51,587 bases of DNA from Deltaproteobacteria bacterium (GTDB lineage: Bacteria; Myxococcota_A; UBA9042; PHBI01), in assembly GCA_011526585.1 (NCBI GenBank), contig WYBB01000106.1:1-51587 (forward strand). The letters run 5' to 3'. Below, piece by piece: positions 46,426 through 51,587 of the stretch. Both the position numbers and the translations under genes were made by a program. Within the stretch, counting starts at the first letter, position 1. Each line of letters begins with the position of its first letter. The notes under the pieces were generated by a model. That model saw only the letters and a program-made list of their open reading frames with translations, made no database searches and had not been told where the DNA came from.

Positions 46426-48207
46426 ATGTCCAACCCTGCGCTCTTGCGTGAGACGAACACCGATCGATCCCCCCGCCGCGACCCGGCCGTGACCGGGGGT
46501 GGCTCGGGCGCGGTGCAGGCGCTCAAGGGCCAGCTCCGCGGCGCCTCGTTCGAGGACGGCGAGCGCGCGCTGGCGCCGGTGCAGCGCAAGAAGCGCGGGG
46601 CGGTCCAGCGCGAAGAGGTCGAGTACGACGAATACGGCTATACGATCGGCGGCAAGGCGCCGCCGAAGAAGGGCACCTACCACGAGCGGCTCCTGCCCGG
46701 CGGCGACCTGCACGAGCAGCGGTTGGAGGAGAAGTACGCGACGGTCGGCAAGACGCTCGACGAGTTCCTGCTCGAGGTCGGCGCCGAGGCGGCGCGCCTC
46801 GCCCAGAGCCTGCCAGGTCGGGCCCAGGGTGCCGTCGCGGCCGGCTCCGAAATGGCGGGGCAAGCCGCGGGCGCGGTCCTCGAGACCGCGCTGCCCAAGG
46901 GCGGCACCGCGCTGCTCGAAGCCAGCGGCAAGCTGACCCTGCCGCTCTTCGAGGCGGAGACGAAGTTCAACCTCGACATCAAGGACGCCGGCTCGGGCAA
47001 GCTCGAGGTCACCGGCAAGATGGAGTTCGGCAGCGCGCTCTCGGGCTTCTCCAAGTTCTTCTCGCCGTTCTTGCCCGACATCAAGGCGGCCTTCGGCGGC
47101 TCGTACGAGGTCAAGGCGGTCGGCGACTCGATGAACGAGTGCATGCGCCTCATGCAGATCGGGATCGAGCTCTCGATGCGCAACGCCGCCGCCGAGAAGG
47201 AGGCGACCAAGGAGCAGCTGCAGGCGATGGGCGAAGCCCAGGACGATACGTCGCTGCTCGGCGCGTTGGGCGGCCTCCTGCAGTGGGTCTGGCGCGGCGC
47301 CAAGAAGATCGTCAACGGAATCAGGAAGTTGCCCGGCAACGCCGCGCAGTGGTCGCTGGCGCGCGTGCTCAACGTGATCTGGGTCGGCGACGCCGGCCTG
47401 CCCTTCGACCAGCGCCTGGTCGAGGCGGCCAAGGACATGGACGAGACCGACGCGGTCGAGGTCACGCGCGAGGGCAAGGGCGAGCTCAGCGGCGAGTACG
47501 CCTTCGGCGAGGAGGGCGCCCCCGTCTCGGGCAAGGTCTCGGGCGGCTACGAGCACGTCAACGAGACCAAGACGACGATCGGCAAGGACAACATCACCTC
47601 GGGCGGCACGACCGAGAAGTCGCCCAAGCGCGTCTTCAAGGTGGGCGGTGAGCTCGACCTCGCCAAGATCGGGATCAAGGGCAAGATCGAGTACGAGAAC
47701 GAGAAGAAGCCGGGTGACAAGCACTCGACCGGCGAGCTCAAGGTCGAGCCGACGGTGACGATGGGCCTCTCCCAGGGCGCGATCAACGTCGTCGCCACCG
47801 AGATCTGGGCGCGCCTGTCGAAGTGGATCGAGGACAGCCGGAAGGATCCCGACGCCGCCGCGCCGCCGGCCGGCGTCTCGGAGAACGCGATCGCCGCCGG
47901 CCTCACCGTAGGGGTCCAGCAGGCGATGAACGGCATCGGCCGCAACGCCCAGGGCAAGCCCGAAAAGGACGTCGAGGTGACGGCGACCTGGACCTGGAAG
48001 CACTCGCCCGAGAAGCCGTTCCACTTCGCGAGCGCCGAGATCAAGGCGATGACCAAGGTCGCCGGCAAGGACGGCACGATCTTCGGCATGGGTGCCTCGG
48101 GCGAGATCAAGACCGGCTACAAGCAGACCGAGGAGAACACCAACGCGCCCGAGCGCAAGGAGCCCTTGTGGGACGGCAAGACGACGTCGAGCATGGGCTC
48201 GGAGTGA
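46426..48207 (+). CDS. Large protein with eCIS-cargo-like N-terminal segment
   Basis: The 593-residue protein has no secretion signal. Residues ~25-65 (AVQALKGQLRGASFEDGERA then LAPVQRKKRGAVQRE) resemble the L-R-G-x-S-F/Y-x-x-G/A-x-x-x-L-x-P-V-Q signature seen in DUF4157-type and other cargo or toxin-like proteins linked to contractile injection systems. The middle part (~190-260) and the region ~380-470 carry paired amphipathic strand repeats (for example SGKLEVTGKMEFGS and ELDLAKIGIKGKIEYEN), and a helical stretch lies at 265-340. No catalytic motif is visible, so a pore-forming or structural role is possible. A small Cys-containing gene starts four bases after the stop. Confidence 0.72.
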   Translation: MSNPALLRETNTDRSPRRDPAVTGGGSGAVQALKGQLRGASFEDGERALAPVQRKKRGAVQREEVEYDEYGYTIGGKAPPKKGTYHERLLPGGDLHEQRLEEKYATVGKTLDEFLLEVGAEAARLAQSLPGRAQGAVAAGSEMAGQAAGAVLETALPKGGTALLEASGKLTLPLFEAETKFNLDIKDAGSGKLEVTGKMEFGSALSGFSKFFSPFLPDIKAAFGGSYEVKAVGDSMNECMRLMQIGIELSMRNAAAEKEATKEQLQAMGEAQDDTSLLGALGGLLQWVWRGAKKIVNGIRKLPGNAAQWSLARVLNVIWVGDAGLPFDQRLVEAAKDMDETDAVEVTREGKGELSGEYAFGEEGAPVSGKVSGGYEHVNETKTTIGKDNITSGGTTEKSPKRVFKVGGELDLAKIGIKGKIEYENEKKPGDKHSTGELKVEPTVTMGLSQGAINVVATEIWARLSKWIEDSRKDPDAAAPPAGVSENAIAAGLTVGVQQAMNGIGRNAQGKPEKDVEVTATWTWKHSPEKPFHFASAEIKAMTKVAGKDGTIFGMGASGEIKTGYKQTEENTNAPERKEPLWDGKTTSSMGSE

Positions 48208-48211
48208 CGAG

Positions 48212-48484
48212 ATGAACGATCACGGATGCACATGGTGCGGCGGCGCGCTCACGGCCCGCGCCGAGGTGAGCCACCGCGGCGAGACGACGATCGTGTGCGC
48301 CTGCCCGCGTGACGGCGAGTACGCGATCCTGCCGAGCCTCGCCGCGGTGCTCGACGCGCTGAGCGAGGACGAGCGACGCGCGATCCAGGCCCGCCTCGAG
48401 GCGCGCTTCGCGGCGACCGACGCGCGCATCGATCTCACGCGGACCTTCGTCGAGGGGATCATCGGCCGCTCACTCGCGCCCTGA
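48212..48484 (+). CDS. Small Cys-containing protein, putative partner of 46426 product
   Basis: The 90-residue protein begins with CTWCGGALTAR and has a second Cys pair CACP about 20 residues later, suggesting a zinc ribbon. A helical C-terminal half follows (VLDALSEDERRAIQARLEAR). The ATG at 48212 lies four bases after the upstream stop, with GGAG (48201-48204) inside the upstream gene, so translation is coupled. Chaperone, immunity or adaptor roles are all possible for a small gene tied to a large toxin-like one; nothing in the sequence decides between them. Confidence 0.68.
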   Translation: MNDHGCTWCGGALTARAEVSHRGETTIVCACPRDGEYAILPSLAAVLDALSEDERRAIQARLEARFAATDARIDLTRTFVEGIIGRSLAP

Positions 48485-48492
48485 GCTCCGGC

Positions 48493-48498
48493 TACAAT
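48493..48498 (+). promoter_or_regulatory. Possible -10 element for ychF
   Basis: TACAAT matches the -10 consensus at five of six bases and is preceded by a poor -35. It lies about 65 bases before the ychF ATG. Confidence 0.3.
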
Positions 48499-48563
48499 CG
48501 CTTCCTTTGCTCGCGACAACGCGGTAGAGGGCGCGCCGCGCTCGCTCGAACGCGGAGGAAACG

Positions 48564-49655
48564 ATGGGTCTGCAGCTCGGCATCGTGGGACTGCCCAACG
48601 TCGGCAAGTCGACGCTCTTCAACGCGCTCTCGGCCGCGGGCGCAGAGGCCGCCAACTACCCCTTCTGCACGATCGAGCCGAACATCGGCGTCGTGCCGGT
48701 GCCCGACCCGCGCCTGGACGCGCTGGCCAGGGTCGTCAACCCGCAGGCGATCGTGCCGACGACCGTCGACTTCGTCGACATCGCCGGCCTCGTGCGCGGC
48801 GCCTCCAAGGGCGAGGGGCTCGGCAACCAGTTCCTCGCCAACATCAGGAACGTCGACGCGATCGTGCACGTGGTGCGCTGCTTCGAGGACGACAACGTCG
48901 TGCACGTCGAGGGCTCGGTCGACCCGCTGCGCGACATCGAGATCATCGACACCGAGCTCCTCTTGAAGGACCTCGACACCGTCGAGCGCCGCTACCAGCG
49001 CGTCGAGAAGCCCGCCAAGGTCGACGCCAAGCTGCGCCCCGAGGCGGACATGCTCGCGCGCCTCCTCGCGTGGCTGAACAGCGGCAAGCCGGGGCGCGCC
49101 TTCGAGGTGAGCGAGGCCGAGGCCCCGATCTTCAAGGGCCTCTTCCTGCTGACCTCCAAGCCGGTGCTCTACGCGTGCAACGTCGGCGAGGCGGACGTCG
49201 CCACCGGCAACGCGCTCTCGGAGCTGGTCAAGGCGCACGCCGCGGCCGAGGGCAGCCGGGCGGTGGTGATCAGCGCGGCGATCGAGGCCGAGATCCAGTC
49301 CCTGCCCGAGGAGGAGCGCGCGGACTTCCTCGCGTCGCTCGGTCTCGAGGAGTCGGGCCTCGATCGGCTCATCCGCGAGGGTTACGCGCTGCTCGGGCTC
49401 ATCACCTACTTCACGGCCGGCGAAAAAGAGGTGCGCGCCTGGACGATCCGGCGCGGCACCAAGGCGCCGGGCGCGGCCGGCGTGATCCACACCGACTTCG
49501 AGCGCGGTTTCATCCGCGCCGAGGTGATCAAGCTCGACGATTACGTGCGCCTCAAGGGCGAGGCGGGCGCGCGTGCGGCCGGCAAGCTCGGCGTCGAAGG
49601 CAAGGAGTACGTCGTCGAGGACGGCGACGTGATGCACTTCCGCTTCAACGTGTGA
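48564..49655 (+). CDS. ychF: Redox/translation-associated ATPase YchF (OLA1 family)
   Basis: The 363-residue protein is a full-length YchF, a universally conserved P-loop NTPase of the Obg group that binds ATP and ribosomes. Motifs are GLPNVGKST (G1), [20 protein letters not shown] (G3 and switch) and the altered G4 NVGEAD that gives ATP preference. The C-terminal TGS-like domain reads [20 protein letters not shown] and [11 protein letters not shown], ending [21 protein letters not shown] lies five bases before the ATG. The TGA stop is shared with the first bases of MITE-like copy B. Confidence 0.96.
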   Translation: MGLQLGIVGLPNVGKSTLFNALSAAGAEAANYPFCTIEPNIGVVPVPDPRLDALARVVNPQAIVPTTVDFVDIAGLVRGASKGEGLGNQFLANIRNVDAIVHVVRCFEDDNVVHVEGSVDPLRDIEIIDTELLLKDLDTVERRYQRVEKPAKVDAKLRPEADMLARLLAWLNSGKPGRAFEVSEAEAPIFKGLFLLTSKPVLYACNVGEADVATGNALSELVKAHAAAEGSRAVVISAAIEAEIQSLPEEERADFLASLGLEESGLDRLIREGYALLGLITYFTAGEKEVRAWTIRRGTKAPGAAGVIHTDFERGFIRAEVIKLDDYVRLKGEAGARAAGKLGVEGKEYVVEDGDVMHFRFNV

Positions 49656-49833
49656 GTTCGCGGCTGCAACGCGCGGGGCCGGCGTCACTTCGCTCGCTCG
49701 CTCCTGCGGCGACCGTAGGGTCGCCTCGTCGCTCCCTTCGCTCGTTCCTTGGCCGCGCGCGTTTCGCTCGCGAACTCGACTGTTCTGCACGCCTTGAGCT
49801 CGCGGCTGCAACGCGCGGGACCGGCGTTGCTTC
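49654..49833. repeat. MITE-like palindromic element, copy B, plus truncated third copy
   Basis: The 124-base core (49654-49777) starts GAGTTCGCGGCTGCAACGCG and ends CGCGAACTC, as in copy A after lepB. It continues into GCCTTGAGCTCGCGGCTG, after which a further start-like segment (49797-49833, GCGGCTGCAACGCGCGGGAC) marks a truncated third copy. The remaining gap to 49996 holds no gene; it contains a short direct repeat AGGCGCCTGTGGCCT. Confidence 0.75.
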
Positions 49834-49996
49834 GGCGAAGGTGATCCGAGTCATCGTTTCGACGTTGTCGCGACGTTCGTGTTACGAGCTTGACCCGGGC
49901 GCGTCCGCCCCCATAGGCTGCGCGCGCTCGTGGCCCCTGGAGGCGCCTGTGGCCTGGAGCAGGCGCCTGTGGCCTTGAGCAGAGGGGCGAAGCGAC

Positions 49997-51484
49997 GTGC
50001 GACGGCTGATGATCCTGATGGTGCTCGCGACCGCGGGCTGTAGCGACGACACGAGCGGGCCGGGCGACGGCGACGCGCAGGGCGACGGCGACGCCACGAC
50101 GTCCGACGCCACGTCGGAGGACACCGAGACCAGCGGTCCCGACACCTTCGTGACCGAGACCGCCGACACGGCGCCGACCGACGCCGACATGACGGAGCCG
50201 CCCGACACCTCGCCGCCCGTCGACACCGAGCCGCCGGTGCCCGACGCCGACGTCACGCCCGATGACTCGCTCTGCTCGCCGCCGGGCGGCGGCTACAACG
50301 TCTACGACCTGCAGAACCCGGACTGCCCCGACCATCCGGACCCCGAGCCGGTCGCCCTGAACGACGCGATCGAGGTCGAGCTCGAGGGGCTCGTCATCAC
50401 CGCGACCTTCGGCGACACCTTCGTCGCGCAGGACCCGCGCGGCGGTCCCTATAGCGGGATCACGATCTTCAACCACGGGCTCTTCGCCGCGACCGCCAAG
50501 GTCGGCGACCTGGTCGACGTCATCGGCAACTACCAGGAGTTCTTCGAGAACTCCCAGATCTACCTCACCGACATGACCTTCAAGGGCACCGCCCCCGTGC
50601 CGGCGCCGTTCGTCGCCGACCACCCCGCGCACCTCGCGACCAACGGCGAGCTCGCCGAGATGTTCGAGGGCGTGCTCGTGCAGGTGCGCGACGTCTATAC
50701 GACCCACACCCAGCCCGACTGCCCGAACGACTACGGCGAGTTCGAGGTCACCGGACGCCTGCGCATCGACGACATGGGCTTCCGCTGGAACGCGCCCGAC
50801 GGAGCGCGCCTGGGCGACCACTTCGAGAGCATCACCGGCCCGCTGCTCTTCACCTTCGGCAACCACAAGATCGAGCCGCGCGACGAGCGCGACGTCGTCG
50901 TGCTGCAAAAGGGCGTGGCCACCGGGATCTCCAAGTGCCTGGCGACCGAGTGCCGCGCGCGCGAGGACGCCTTCGTCACCCACCGCGTGGTCGTCAACGA
51001 GATCATGGCCGACCCGTTCGGCGACGATACCTACCAGGAGTGGATCGAGCTCTACAACCCGAGCGACGAGGCGGTGAACCTCGCCGGCTGGGCGCTGCGC
51101 GACTGTGGCGATCAGCTCGTCGTGCTCGGCGGGCCCGAGGCCGCGATCGGCCCTCGCGGCTACCTCGTCGTCGGCATGACGCGCGACCGCTCGCGAAACG
51201 GCGACGTGCCGGTGGCGATCGAGTACGGCGTCGACGGCTTCTACCTGCCGAACACGATCGGCGCCGTCCTGCTCTACGATGGCGAGGGCGGCCAGGCGAC
51301 GCTCGTCGATCAGACGCGCTACAGCCGCTTCGATCCCTGGGACGTCTTCTTCTCGGGCAAGAGCATGGAGCGCCGCGGCCCGAGCTCGGACGGCACGAAG
51401 CCGGAGAGCTGGGAGCCCGGGCGCGCGCGCTTCGGCGACTTCGACAACTACGGCACGCCCGGCCGCCGCAACGACGCCAACTGA
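49997..51484 (+). CDS. Lipoprotein with OB-like and lamin-tail domains
   Basis: The 495-residue product starts with a GTG (RRLMILMVLATAGC, lipobox ATAGC) preceded by AGGGGCG. A ~75-residue linker rich in Asp, Thr, Glu and Pro follows. Residues ~100-300 look like an OB-fold DNA/nuclease-associated module (ALNDAIEVELEGLVITATFG and KVGDLVDVIGNYQEF). Residues ~335-490 match a lamin-tail domain (VVNEIMADPFGDDTYQEWIE and LYNPSDEAVNLAGWALRD). Bacterial lamin-tail proteins are often surface-exposed and sometimes paired with nucleases, but no nuclease motif is present here. Function is unknown. Confidence 0.85.
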   Translation: MRRLMILMVLATAGCSDDTSGPGDGDAQGDGDATTSDATSEDTETSGPDTFVTETADTAPTDADMTEPPDTSPPVDTEPPVPDADVTPDDSLCSPPGGGYNVYDLQNPDCPDHPDPEPVALNDAIEVELEGLVITATFGDTFVAQDPRGGPYSGITIFNHGLFAATAKVGDLVDVIGNYQEFFENSQIYLTDMTFKGTAPVPAPFVADHPAHLATNGELAEMFEGVLVQVRDVYTTHTQPDCPNDYGEFEVTGRLRIDDMGFRWNAPDGARLGDHFESITGPLLFTFGNHKIEPRDERDVVVLQKGVATGISKCLATECRAREDAFVTHRVVVNEIMADPFGDDTYQEWIELYNPSDEAVNLAGWALRDCGDQLVVLGGPEAAIGPRGYLVVGMTRDRSRNGDVPVAIEYGVDGFYLPNTIGAVLLYDGEGGQATLVDQTRYSRFDPWDVFFSGKSMERRGPSSDGTKPESWEPGRARFGDFDNYGTPGRRNDAN

Positions 51485-51494
51485 AAAGATTGCC

Positions 51495-51587
51495 GCTGAA
51501 TCGGCTGCGGCGGGCGTGCGCCGGGGGGGGGGGGGGGGCCGCGCCGGGGGGCGGGGGGCCGAGCCCCCGGCCCCCGGGGGGGCCGCC
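51495..51587. other. Low-complexity G/C end of the window
   Basis: Sixteen consecutive G bases (51523-51538) and several long G or C runs make up most of the final 70 bases. This is unlike the coding DNA before it and may be a sequencing or assembly artefact at a contig edge. Confidence 0.7.

Overview
The window is very GC-rich, gene-dense bacterial DNA. It carries many short-linker lipoproteins with Asp/Thr/Pro/Glu-rich stretches behind the lipobox, a large soluble-type Ser/Thr kinase, a near-perfect sigma-54 promoter, planctomycete/myxobacterial-type DUF1592/DUF1588/DUF1552 proteins and an ethylmalonyl-CoA pathway gene pair. Together these suggest a Myxococcota-like (deltaproteobacterial) genome. 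This is inference from gene content; no 16S gene is present.

Layout. 1-1982: an APH-type kinase (5' end cut by the window) and an ExoV-like pyruvyl transferase. 2152-6142: a sigma-54 promoter followed by a surface operon (lipoprotein propeller, outer-membrane barrel, second lipoprotein propeller). 6239-6858: a four-helix membrane protein ending inside a tandem MITE-like repeat. 6887-12901 (minus): S1-domain protein, lipoprotein, methylsuccinyl-CoA dehydrogenase, mesaconyl-CoA hydratase and dCMP deaminase. 12984-16248: palindromic operator, RHH regulator, lepA and lepB, closed by a MITE-like repeat. 16477-21061: tRNA-Lys, small lipoproteins, a FadL-type barrel, a DUF1244 protein, a double-hotdog thioesterase and a small hypothetical. 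21090-25071 (minus): an overlapping operon of acyl-CoA dehydrogenase, acyl-kinase and a PhyH dioxygenase-dicupin fusion. 25189-30776: small zinc-ribbon protein, giant Ser/Thr kinase, TerC and a lipoprotein. 30874-35363 (minus): AceE/transketolase-like enzyme and a Uup-type ABC-F. 35520-38743: thioredoxin-fold lipoprotein, RHH/zinc-ribbon regulator with operator, AarF/UbiB kinase, a tandem repeat and an EF-hand protein. 39062-43836: DUF1592-type and DUF1552 secreted pair, then a sensorless hybrid histidine kinase. 43938-46290: a 52-residue basic protein, tRNA-Leu, small lipoprotein, a structured RNA candidate, a TM2-like membrane protein and a zinc-type oxidoreductase. 46426-48484: a large protein with an eCIS-cargo-like N-terminus plus a small Cys-containing partner. 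48564-51484: ychF, a second MITE-like copy and a lamin-tail lipoprotein. The last ~90 bases are low-complexity poly-G/C.

Three themes stand out. First, lipid and acyl-CoA metabolism is represented in two separate operons. Second, genes are tightly coupled by 4-nt start/stop overlaps (ATGA or GTGA). Third, palindromic or tandem repeats lie exactly at the stop codons of at least four genes (positions 6622, 16248, 38345, 49655). The strongest candidates for something undescribed are the PhyH-dicupin/kinase/dehydrogenase operon (21090-25071) and the eCIS-cargo-like pair (46426-48484).
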